A DNA stretch of 64,000 nucleotides from Caprella mutica (lineage: Eukaryota; Arthropoda; Malacostraca; Amphipoda; Caprellidae). This document shows, one piece after another, positions 47,350 to 57,345 of this stretch. How positions within the stretch are numbered: position 1 is the first letter of the stretch; each line of letters begins with the position of its first letter. The notes under the pieces are model-generated. The model was not told the DNA's origin and did no database searches. It was given only the letters and a program-made list of their open reading frames with translations. The translations under genes were made by a program, and so were the position numbers. The stretch covers positions 1 to 64,000 of the forward strand of contig CANNZV010000265.1 of NCBI GenBank assembly GCA_947561585.1, read 5' to 3'.

Positions 47350-47897
47350 TGAAGGAACAACCTCAGTTGCTAGCTCCCAAGAGCTGATGCAGTGACGTCA
47401 CTGGTTAGTTAGCCAAAGCAAAAACTAACTGCAATCCTAGTTGCGAGTTCCTAGAACCCTTGCACAGTCTCCAACCACCCCTTTAACTGGCCAACTCACA
47501 CCTGATTGTACAACGTACAACCGTATGATGAGACAACCGGTAAACACTTCTTGTACTCACAGTACAAAAAGGTTGTACCTAGGAAGCAAATCACACAAAA
47601 TGCAAACCTCAACTTGCGTGCTTAGGAAAGCAACTCACCACTACGTGGTTTACTTCCAAAGTAAACCGACGCTAGTACAACAAGTACTCCCAACTGCTAC
47701 CTAACCGTTAGGCAAGTAACACGTTACTTACAAAAACACTTTTTTCACAGACAAAGCTTGAAACACTCACAGAACACTTTACAGAACCAGGTCTCCAAAC
47801 GCTACTGCCGTCACTTCAAAATATCCTCTGTCATTATCAGTGGCTTGCCGCTTCCAACCATTTTTGTAATCACAGATTAGTACAGCAAGTTACCACA
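47350..47897 (-). repeat. 5' LTR (548 bp)
   Basis: Identical by eye to the 3' LTR, implying recent insertion. It contains TGACGTCA at 47393-47400. The element is transcribed leftward from here. Confidence 0.95.
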
Positions 47898-48443
47898 ATA
47901 AGTTAACAGGATATATCCATAAGTTAACAGGACATATCCATAAGTTAACAGGACATATCCATAAGTTAACAGGACATATCTATAAGTTAACAGGACATAT
48001 CTATAAGTTAACAGGATATATCTATAAGTTAACAGGACATATCCATAAGTTAACAGGACATATCTATAAGTTAACAGGATATATCTATAAGTTAACAGGA
48101 CATATCTATAAGTTAACAGGACATATCTATAAATTAACAGGACATATCCATAAGTTAACAGGACATATCTATAAGTTAACAGGACATATCCATAAGTTAA
48201 CAGGACATATCCATAAGTTAACAGGACATATCTATAAGTTAACAGGATATATCTATAAGTTAACAGGACATATCCATAAGTTAACAGGATATATCTATAA
48301 GTTAACAGCACATATCCATAAGTTAACAGGACATATCCATAAGTTAACAGGATATATCTATAAGTTAACAGGACATATCCATAAGTTAACAGGACATATC
48401 CATAAGTTAACAGGACATATCCATAAGCTAACAGGACATATCT
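47898..48443. repeat. 21-bp satellite array, right part
   Basis: Continuation of the array at 35517-42631 after the retrotransposon; it starts with the ATAAG duplication (47898-47902). About 26 copies, including one CAGCACAT variant near 48307. Confidence 0.95.
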
Positions 48444-48612
48444 TCGAAGAATTACAACTAATAAATATATGATTGAATGGGACGTGATTAGGTCTGTGTG
48501 GAACTTTTCTATTGCAAAATAGTTTGTCATTCTGGAGAAAGTAGCCTGGGAACTTATATACAACAAAAATACCAAAAGACTTAACATAAACGGAAATGAT
48601 ATTAGTGTTACC

Positions 48613-48792
48613 TGGGTTGTGACAATATGCTTTTAAAATCATAGATCTTAAGAATATCTCAGACGAAATGAAATGGTATCGAATACTATATACCGCTCTT
48701 GAAGAACCATTCAATACTTCTTTAATTCTCTCCTACTACATATTTAAGATTTTCGTGATTTATGATTTAAAAAGCGTATTGTCACAACCCTA
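48613..48792. mobile_element. MITE, GTTGTGAC family (copy 2)
   Basis: Ends GGGTTGTGACAATATGCTTT and its complement (GCGTATTGTCACAACCC). Same family as 17166-17331 and 56892-57062. Confidence 0.85.
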
Positions 48793-48865
48793 GTAATCAC
48801 AAATAAATTGTGTGCATTTATGCTGATTTAGCACATATTAATAAATAAAAAATTAGTTTTAGGAA

Positions 48866-49650
48866 TTTTCGCCGTGGGAAAATTCGCCATTGAAATTTTC
48901 GCCGTAGGAAAATTCGCCGTGAAGAAGAAATTATAGATGACATAAATATTCAAGTACCTTATAAGTATTTATAAAAAGTAATGATAATTATAAAGTAAAC
49001 CAATTTGTTAAATAACTAATATAAGAATAAATAATTGTAAATATTAATTGTAGGTGATTATGTAATATTGTATATCTGAAATGTGTTAAGTGTTCCTGTG
49101 TGTTTAATATTGTGAATTTAAGATAAAGCTTTTCTAATTATTGTACTATTCTGAGTTACTGATGGTTTCATACTTACCTAATTATTGATTTTTTAAATTA
49201 TTTATTCGGTATTACATAGTAAGGTTTACCTCTTGAAATCTGAATTATTGGGCATGACACGAATATTTCAAGGTAGTACACTGATAAGAATGCTACATTT
49301 AAAATATCTCTCTTGTGAGTGTATATGTGATCTCTCTAAACCAAAATTACATTCTTTTCTATTTTAGAATCCACAAAAATCTTCGTTGCTGCGATTCTAA
49401 CGTAATATGAGGAATAAATAGGAATATAATATGTTTAGTCATATATTATTATTTATATTATTTCCATAAAATTATAAACATACATAGAAATAAATATATT
49501 CAGTTACATTATTACTTAAAATTTATTTAAACATTCCTCACGGCGAATCTTCCTAACGGGAAATTTCCTAACGGCAAATTTTCCAACGGCGAAAATTCCG
49601 GCGACGAAAATTCCGACGGCGAAATTTTCCACGGCAAATTCTCCGGTCAC
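48866..49650. mobile_element. Foldback-like element with GCCGT-type 15-bp arms
   Basis: The left arm (48866-48927) has about four units like GGAATTTTCGCCGTG. The right arm (about 49538-49650) has seven units in opposite orientation (CGGCGAAAATTCC). About 600 bp of AT-rich DNA without genes lies between. The unit resembles that of the element at 18066-19400 (GGAATTTTCC core), so the two may belong to one superfamily. Confidence 0.6.
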
Positions 49651-49739
49651 CAAAAAATTATCAGTGTGTATAAATATTGACTTGATTCAATATGTATCAG
49701 GAAAATGTATCATTATATTGTCTATTTTAATTGTTTTAA

Positions 49740-49949
49740 CCCTTTAGCGACCAGGTGAACACTCGTGTCTCATTCATTTAGTAGTCCCATGGGACCAACT
49801 GGCCATATGTGTCCTCTTCATTTTTTTTTGATAAATTAAAAATAAATCTCATTAAAGGATTTTTATATCCTCACTGATGTCTAACCTCAAAAAAAAGGTA
49901 TTAAATATTATTTTCAAAGTCAGAGAAAAAAAAGTGACTCGTTAAAGGG
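49740..49949. mobile_element. piggyBac-type MITE
   Basis: 210 bp flanked on both sides by TTAA (49736-49739, 49950-49953). Termini CCCTTTAGCGACCA and the complement of GACTCGTTAAAGGG. TTAA targets and CCCTTT-like ends are piggyBac hallmarks. No coding capacity. Confidence 0.75.
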
Positions 49950-49953
49950 TTAA

Positions 49954-51598
49954 GGCTTTAATTACCCATATTCTTCTCTTCGACTGGTCGGTAATTCATA
50001 ACAAATGGTAATCAATTTACCCCTTATATATTAGCATGTAAACCCCATTCCGCAAGATAAATAGTCCCATACACACTAGCTGAGCACTGATATGATTTAC
50101 AGGACAATAAAGAAGTGTTTTTATGTCGTGAGAGCATAGAGGAAGTCGTGCCTCATTTTTATTTATTGCTTTGTCGCATTGCAAGCGTGTCATTTCGTCT
50201 AATAATCTTTTATTGTACTTATTTATAGTCTAGACGCAAATATTTCAGCTATCCCTTATAAATGCATTAGATTGAAATAAAAAAGTTATTTATTTGAAAG
50301 CTTGACTTTGTGATTCCATATTCGATCAGTGTGAATCATGCTGGAGAAATTATGTATTGATTGTGATTTTTTAATAGAATGGTATATAGAATTATTGGAT
50401 TTTGATATCTAAATTATTAACATTGGGTGAAGAAGTTACAAAAAAATTACAGACAAAAATTATTATATATCGATAATATACAATTTATTTATTATATTTA
50501 ACTAATTATTTTTTCCAAAGAAAAAATAACATACAATAATGTTACAGTTCCAATAATAATATTCCTCAAAATCTCCATTAATAATCCTTTAAAATTCTGG
50601 ATTGGAAATTGGATAAATATTAAGGATTTGTCGGAAACCAATTATTCAAATCAGACAAATTCTACGGTAATTTATCTTCTAGAATGGACAGCAGTAGCAG
50701 CATAGACTCGTATTTTAGGATTGATTTAAAATTGCACCAAGAGAAAGAATTATTGAGAAGATGCAATATATTACTTTCTAATTGATAACATGCAAATTTA
50801 ATAGTTTATTAAGGAGTTCAAATCATATTAAAGAAAAAAAAAAACATTTGTGGAACGAGTTTTCTAAAATAGTTAATGTAGCTCAGGGAAAAAAAATTGA
50901 CTATAATTTTTGCGATTTCGGCCTTCATTTTTGAGAAAATGGAGATTTATTATATTTTTCAAAATTAATTCGTAATTAAATTCATAATAGAATGAGGTTA
51001 TACGGTAGAACGAAAACTAAGACAGTTTTAGATTCTTTCTAATATTTAAAACAAAACTAACTAAGCATATCTCCTATTTTCCTTTTGATAAGCGAATTTT
51101 GATGACTAACTACAGTTTTCAATTAAAGCCTAAATAGATTTTGAGATTGAACTGTGATGAAGTAAATTTAAAAAGAATCGTAGGAACACGAATATATCGA
51201 ATATCACATAGTTAGAAATAACGAAAATTCCAACTCTTTATTCTATTCCGAGTTGTATCTCAAGGTTTCAGACTATTTGTAAAATGGCTTCAAGAGTCGA
51301 CTTTTCGGTCAAAGTCTCTATCGATTTGTCCGCTAGTTATTTTAACGAATAATGTTTCAATGAAAATGCTTGGATAAATAAGAGTATCTTGCTTTGGTCT
51401 TTTCGATATGCATAATATTCATGGAAAGATATTCAGAATAATGGAAACATATATAACGAGATTTTATCATCCTTTTCCATACCAAAACTAACCCAGAAAG
51501 TAAAATATGGTACAAAAATTTCAAATAATATTCTTATATGACATCACCTCAATTTTTTCTTATGATATTATACTCCCATCATTGTTTATCATCCTATA
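49954..51598. other. AT-rich non-coding stretch
   Basis: No gene or clear repeat seen. Confidence 0.5.
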
Positions 51599-51837
51599 CA
51601 GTAGAACTCCTCTATAATGAAATCCTGTATAGTGAATGCAGAGTCCTGAGTAAGGAAGTAGCCTGTATAGTGTGTGTTGAACAAACTTTCTTTAGTCTAA
51701 CATAAAATGACCATTAGTTTTCTAAAGCTGATGGCCATTCATGGCGTACTAATGAAAATTGTCCACTATATAAGCAACTTCCCTTCTCAGAACTTCATAT
51801 TCACTATACATTTTTTCATTACACAGGACTTCTACAG
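51599..51837. mobile_element. CAGTAGAA MITE, copy 3
   Basis: 239 bp between TA dinucleotides. The left TIR is CAGTAGAACTCCTCTATAAT; the right end is its approximate complement ending GGACTTCTACAG. Same family as 33447-33911 and 35163-35387. Confidence 0.85.
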
Positions 51838-52226
51838 TACAATACCAACGATAAACAAGAAAGTAATAGTAAAGTAACTCACCATCTTGTAGGTAATATT
51901 TCAATCACTGCTATAGCGTATACCCCACAACACTGACAACAGTGTCGCATTCTCTCTGACTCTTTTACCACCAGTATAGAGGGTAATCCCTGAACAATGT
52001 CCCAAGCAACTCTAAGCGGATCAAAAGAAATAGGGAGAACACCAAGACCAAAGCCTCAGAAAATGTTTTAGGATGCTAGACGTTCCTAAGCTTCTTAGTT
52101 GCGACAGCATAGTTGGTAATTACCTGTCGAAGTTATTCCTTAATGAAAACAACCAGTAGTATTTCACATGTTTTTGTAGGTTTTCTGTTAAATGAAAATA
52201 CAGTGAAATTTGTCGTAAGATGATTT
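51838..52226. other. Spacer
   Basis: No gene or repeat seen. Confidence 0.4.
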
Positions 52227-52508
52227 ATATGAGAAGTATCAGTTTTCTATGAGAAGTTCAGTTTTATATGAGAAATATCAGTTTTCTATGAGAAGAATCA
52301 GTTTTCTATGAGAAATATCAGTTTTCTATGAGAAGAATCAGTTTTCTATGAGAAGTATCAGTTTTCTATGAGAAATATCAGTTTTCTATGAGAAGTATCA
52401 GTTTTCTATGAGAAATATCAGTTTTCTATGAGAAGAATCAGTTTTCTATGAGAACTATCAGTTTTCTATGAGAAATATCAGTTTTCTATGAGAAGTATCA
52501 GTTTTCTG
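52227..52508. repeat. 20-bp minisatellite, 14 copies
   Basis: Unit AGTTTTCTATGAGAAGTATC, with GAAGAATC and GAAATATC variants. Confidence 0.95.
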
Positions 52509-53404
52509 TATACTTATTTGAAATTTAATATTATGGTTCTATTTAATAGTAAAATAATGAGTATTTATCACAATTCAAAATAAAAGTTAGATATCAAATA
52601 GCAATATCAAGCCTCAAACACAGGTTTTCATATTATAGAATCCAGGATTAAAGTCCAATATCATCGTTGGATTTTTAGATCCAATACCAGTGTTCAATAT
52701 AATGTCCAAAATCAAGGTCCAATATCAAGATTCAAGCGGCATACATATATTGTTATAATAAACAGTATTACGGCAAGGTAAGAATTCAAATTGTGGCAAT
52801 TATTTTAAATTTGTATATCCCCCCAAATATTGTTCCTACTTTGTTTCCGAGAAAGGAAGCAATATTCACCCAATGTGTCGCCACAATGTAACCTTCTTAG
52901 TTACGATAGGTAGTTTGCGAAAATATATACATTATTTGTGAAGATTTGAAAAAATTCTAATAAAGAAAAAAAATTTGGGCTCTTTTCATCAGAAAATATT
53001 ATTATGGATACATTTGTTTCTATTCTGTTCTTATACTTTAGCTTCAGCACACTTTTGAATAGGCAAAATATGTAATATTTTGCACCCAGACATCTGTTGC
53101 AGACTTAGGAAACGAAAAAATAATCTCAACCTAGAACACTTGGCAAGATTTCTTCTCTAGATATAAAGCTATTAATTTTCAGACGAAAACTGTTAAGAAA
53201 TTGGATTTATTCTTGTGCTGAAGATGAATTGTAATTGGGTGAATTGAATATTGAGGAGAAGTTAAACTGGATTCAGCTATTCATTGAAATGAATTATTTT
53301 GATGACTCATTTTGAAAGAGGTTTCAGGACAGTTTTAAAATTTAGAAAATTTAATTTATGATAAATTTTTGAGTAGTATAGTAATTTGTCTGTGTAAAAA
53401 GTAA
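52509..53404. other. AT-rich non-coding stretch
   Basis: Loose reiteration of CCAATATCAAG-like words at 52600-52735; otherwise nothing. Confidence 0.45.
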
Positions 53405-53675
53405 AGATAATATTCCACTAAGGATGAACTCTTACGGTGAAGAACATTCATACATTATCTATTTACAGTCAATACAAATAATATTCCACTAAGGATGAAC
53501 TCTTACGGTGAAGAACATTCATACATTATCTATTTACAGTCAATACAAATAATATTCCACTAGGGATGAACTCTTACGGTGAAGAATATTCATACAATAT
53601 CTAATTACAGTCAATACAAATAATATTCCACCAAGGAAAAAAAATCATACAATATCTATTTATAGTCAATAATAA
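53405..53675. repeat. 71-bp minisatellite, about 3.7 copies
   Basis: AATATTCCACTAAGGATGAA recurs at 53409, 53480, 53551 and 53622 (exact spacing of 71). The last copy is truncated internally. Confidence 0.93.
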
Positions 53676-53811
53676 ATAATGTCGAAAATAAGAGATGAAA
53701 TTATTGTTTCGCCTATTCCGTTCATATCCACAAAAAAAAACGAATTTAACTGTAAATAAATTTGTATTAAATCAAGATATTTTAATTCTTTTAGTTGTAT
53801 TGAACTGAGAA

Positions 53812-54601
53812 AAGTCATTTTTATCACTTAGGCAAATGACGTTAGATCGTTAATATTTTCCTTCTATCAATTTATTTTGAAAAACAGAAATAAAAAGTCA
53901 AGTTGCACAAAGCGGTTTTGCAGGTAAAAATTGTTCAAAACTATTGTTTTATATCATTTTATAATGTAAATATTATTATGAATGATTTATAGAATGTTTT
54001 AAAATATAACTTAAATTTGAATGAAATAAAAATAAAATATAAGGATCTATTCGACATGGCCGGCCTTACTTGCAATAAATTTTTCGCATCTTTCTGTCAT
54101 CGATGCCAGGGCTCTTTTAATCAACTCGAGATCATTTTCAAGACTTCAATTTCTCACGTGACTTTATCCTTCAGGTCATCCAAATTATCAGTTGAATCTA
54201 GATAGACTCTGTTCTTTAAATATCCCCACAGTAATAAATTAGAAGGTATGATATCGAAGATTCAATGCTATGTTCAATTGCAGTTATTCTGCTGCCGAAC
54301 TGTTCTTGTAAATAATTTAAACGATGATGATCATGTGTGCTGCCACCAGATTTGATTAAAGTTATTCCCGCTAACAATCTGAGATTCGGGATAATTTTTC
54401 AATTCAGAAGATGCAAATAATTTCCCATCATAAAAAAATTGTGAAACAAAATAGAAACAATAATTTTGAGCTTCGAGAATCATCACTGGGAAAACTGTTT
54501 TGTGCAACTTACATTTTTATCACTCTTTTTCCACATAACGCTAAGTTAAGAAAAATAGTATTAAATAGCGTCATTTGCGCGAGTGATTAAAAACACTTTT
54601 T
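53812..54601 (-). mobile_element. Mariner-like element, internally deleted
   Basis: The left end (from about 53812: AAAAGTCATTTTTATCACTT, later AAAGTCAAGTTGCACAAAGC) and the complement of the right end (AGTGTTTTTAATCACTCGCG, later ATGTAAGTTGCACAAAACAG) form inverted repeats of about 110 bp. Only about 570 bp lie between them, with a transposase fragment. Confidence 0.75.
54040..54480 (-). pseudogene. Mariner-like transposase, C-terminal fragment
   Basis: The minus strand reads HRLNYLQEQFGSRI, then after a frameshift PSNLLLWGYLKNRVYLDS and NLDDLKDKV. These match the C-terminal PxxFFLWGYLKxxVY block and following helix of mariner-type transposases. An in-frame stop follows KVT and the N-terminal DNA-binding part is missing, so the gene is dead. 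Confidence 0.8.
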
Positions 54602-54957
54602 TGAGCAAAGTGCAGCGAAAATAATTAATATATCTTAATACATTCCAAAGTTATAAAAAGTTGACTTCGGGTTTGTTGAAGTCAAGTCTATGGTTTTTAT
54701 TATTAGTTGACCCGTAGTCATGATTCTTCAACAAAATCAGAAGTAAAATCTAATACTGAACAATAGTATAATAATTTATTCATTAAATGTTTGTTCCTTA
54801 ATAAAAATGTGACACACGGACAGACAGAAAGCTGCCCTTTTTATAGTATAAACAAGTATCTCTTAAACATTGGTTAGTTTATTCATACGTTATATCCACT
54901 TAAGTAATTTCATTACTCTATACTGCATGATTCTTGAAATATGACAGGTTAAATATA

Positions 54958-56300
54958 TAATAGGGGAGGGTGGTCATCAATGGGACACCGGGAACAATGG
55001 GACATGCTGAATAACTTTTTTTATTTGAGGGTAATTTTTAACAAAATCTTAGTGGTAAATTAGGCATACTTCAGTGCATTCACTCGCATTGCATTCAGCG
55101 GTTGGGGTGCAGTCAGCCCTGTGTAAAAGCGAAAACGTGTTTTAGGGGTGATAAAACTAAATATTTCGTACTTTGTTTCAATTGTTATAAATCTGTAAAT
55201 TTAACATACAATGCTTACGGCATTTTTACATGATATTAAGTAATATCTAAAATATGATCATTTTAAAGGATTGCCTTTATACTTTTGTAGTTGAGCCGCT
55301 ATACCCATATGTTTTCAAAATGGCGTCATGGTGATCATTGGGACAGAAAATTTGGTTAACAATGGGACAGTGCCTTATTGTCAACCAAACTGTCTAGTTA
55401 CTCCATATGAATCAATATATCTATTTTTTTGATACAATAACGTGAACTGTAGCTTCAGGGCTTCTTATAGAAACAGAGCTTCCAGCTGAAGCGGGACTTT
55501 CGATCATGTTCAAGGGCTTTAGCAATCTGAGGTCATCACAAAGCACTGCATAGAGAACAAATTTCACTAATGAAAGAAAAAGACGCAGCATGATTGCAAC
55601 GGATACACCAGAGAAAGAAGAACTTTTTGCTGGTGCCACTAAGGATAAGGCCTTTGAAATCACTTCATAAAGCATCTGACGTAGATGGCCTGTGAACTAT
55701 TGTTCTTGGTCTGGTATATAACTTTTAATCTAACTGATCCATTCGTCTGAAGAACTCAAATCTCCACCGAAAATGTTGAAAATGAAGATATATGCACAGT
55801 AGAATTTGAGGCGACTGCTAAAACGTATTCTGTTGGCCAAAAGCATGAAAAAGATAAATACGAAATATTGATGTTAGGCGAAAATTCAAGTGCAATGAGC
55901 TTAATTTTCCAAATGTTCCTGATATGGCTTCGGTGAAGTTAGAGGACATTAAACTGATATTATATGAACTAAATAAGTGTGGGACAACATAAAGAGATAA
56001 TTCGAACTTGAAATTTTACCAAAACCTCAACAATATACAAGTTTGATAAACTGTACCATCGTTCACCAGGGCATGTCCCATTGTTCACCAGCGCTGTTAA
56101 ACAATGGGACAATTTTTTTTGTTTTTTATTTAATTTTTTTCTAGTCAACAGAATATGTGATAGCATTCGAGTTGGTTTCATTTTATAAAGGAATATCTAT
56201 ATTACACATGGATTTTTTATTTTTCATATTATGCCCATAGTAAATGAAATATCAATCTTTCTGTGTTTTTTGTCCCATTGATGACCACCCTCCCCTACTG
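54958..56300 (+). mobile_element. pogo-like transposon remnant, GGGGAGGGTGG ends
   Basis: The left AGGGGAGGGTGGTCATCAAT (54962 on) and the right complement ATTGATGACCACCCTCCCCT form inverted ends, next to TA dinucleotides. The right end reads CAGTAGGGGAGG on its own strand. GGGACA-type words recur inside (for example at 55337-55370 and 56080-56110). 1,343 bp; it carries a fragment of transposase. Confidence 0.8.
55577..55669 (+). pseudogene. pogo-type transposase C-terminal fragment
   Basis: The frame RKRRSMIATDTPEKEELF followed by a charged stretch to a stop matches the basic patch plus TDTPEK motif near the C-terminus of pogo/Tigger transposases. Upstream DDE regions are not recognisable. 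Confidence 0.6.
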
Positions 56301-56891
56301 TAAAGAATACTGTATATGTAGTAAAATAACAACAAATCATAGAAAATATACGAAAAGCTACAATTATTCTTTGTAGCTACAATTATTCTTTCAACGCTCC
56401 AAAAGCGTCGCGTAACATGGATACATATGAAATGGGTTTAACAAAAGTTTCCTTAGAATCAAAAACGCTCGTGTAACATTGCCCTAAAAAACACGTGTAT
56501 TGACTATACAAACACATATCCTCCTATCCATATTCTTATAAAGGTTTTTTCATTCAGTAATGAGCGAGTGTTTCGAATTCGTTCATACATTTTCTTTCTA
56601 TTTCATTTGAATCGAAAGTCCAATTTACTTCCAGATGAGAATCCCATTTTTCTTTCGCTCAACACTTGACTGAAAATCTTAGCACAAGTTCTTTTCTTTT
56701 TATAGAGAAAATAAAAGAAAACATGCGAGGTATCACGGCAAAATGAATTCATTTTCCAGGCTCAAGGAGAGGGTTTACAAGCCAGACTATATCTGACATA
56801 GAGGATATTTTCTACAATATTTTAAAGTGTACAATCTATTGCTGGGGAGGCACAGAAATCTCTTGGTTTAGAACAAATTAGTGTAATTAGT
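56301..56891. other. AT-rich spacer
   Basis: No gene or repeat seen. Confidence 0.4.
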
Positions 56892-57062
56892 AGGGTTGTG
56901 ACAATATGCGTTTAAAATCGTAGATCCTTGAAATATTTTAGACGGAGAGAATTAAAGAGTATTGAATGGTTCTACATCAGCGGTATATAGTATTGATACC
57001 ATTTCATTTCGTCTGTGATATTCTTGAGATCTATGCTTTTAAATGCATATGGTCACAACCCT
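56892..57062. mobile_element. MITE, GTTGTGAC family (copy 3)
   Basis: Ends AGGGTTGTGACAATATGCGT and its complement (GCATATGGTCACAACCCT). The interior is inverted relative to copy 2. The flanks ATTAGT and ACTAAT are themselves complementary. Confidence 0.88.
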
Positions 57063-57136
57063 ACTAATTATGCAATGGAGATCAATTGATAATTATTGAA
57101 AATGTAGATTGTAAGTTTGGTAATTACGATATTGAA

Positions 57137-57345
57137 TAATACTATGATGATGATGATACGATGATGATGATAATACGATGATGATAATAATACGATGATG
57201 ATAATAATACTATGATGATAATAATACGATGGTGATAATAATACGATGATGATAATAATACTATGATGATAATAATACTATGACAACAATAATACTATGA
57301 TGATAATAATACTATGATGATAATAATACTATAATGATTTTTATG
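57137..57345. repeat. ATGATGATAATAATAC microsatellite/minisatellite
   Basis: About 13 copies of TATGATGATAATAATAC or CGATGATGATAATAATA, 15-18 bp. Confidence 0.95.

Larger units (their letters stand above)
42632..47897 (-). mobile_element. Young LTR retrotransposon (Ty3/Gypsy-like) inside the satellite
   Basis: 5,266 bp with 548-bp LTRs ending TG...CA that look identical by eye, a 5-bp target duplication ATAAG, a polypurine tract and gag-protease-RT-RNase H-integrase in that order. Order and target length fit Ty3/Gypsy rather than Copia; BEL is not excluded. Internal DNA is visibly richer in G+C than the AT-rich surroundings, which suggests recent arrival. One frame change inside RNase H probably disables this copy. 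Confidence 0.93.
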
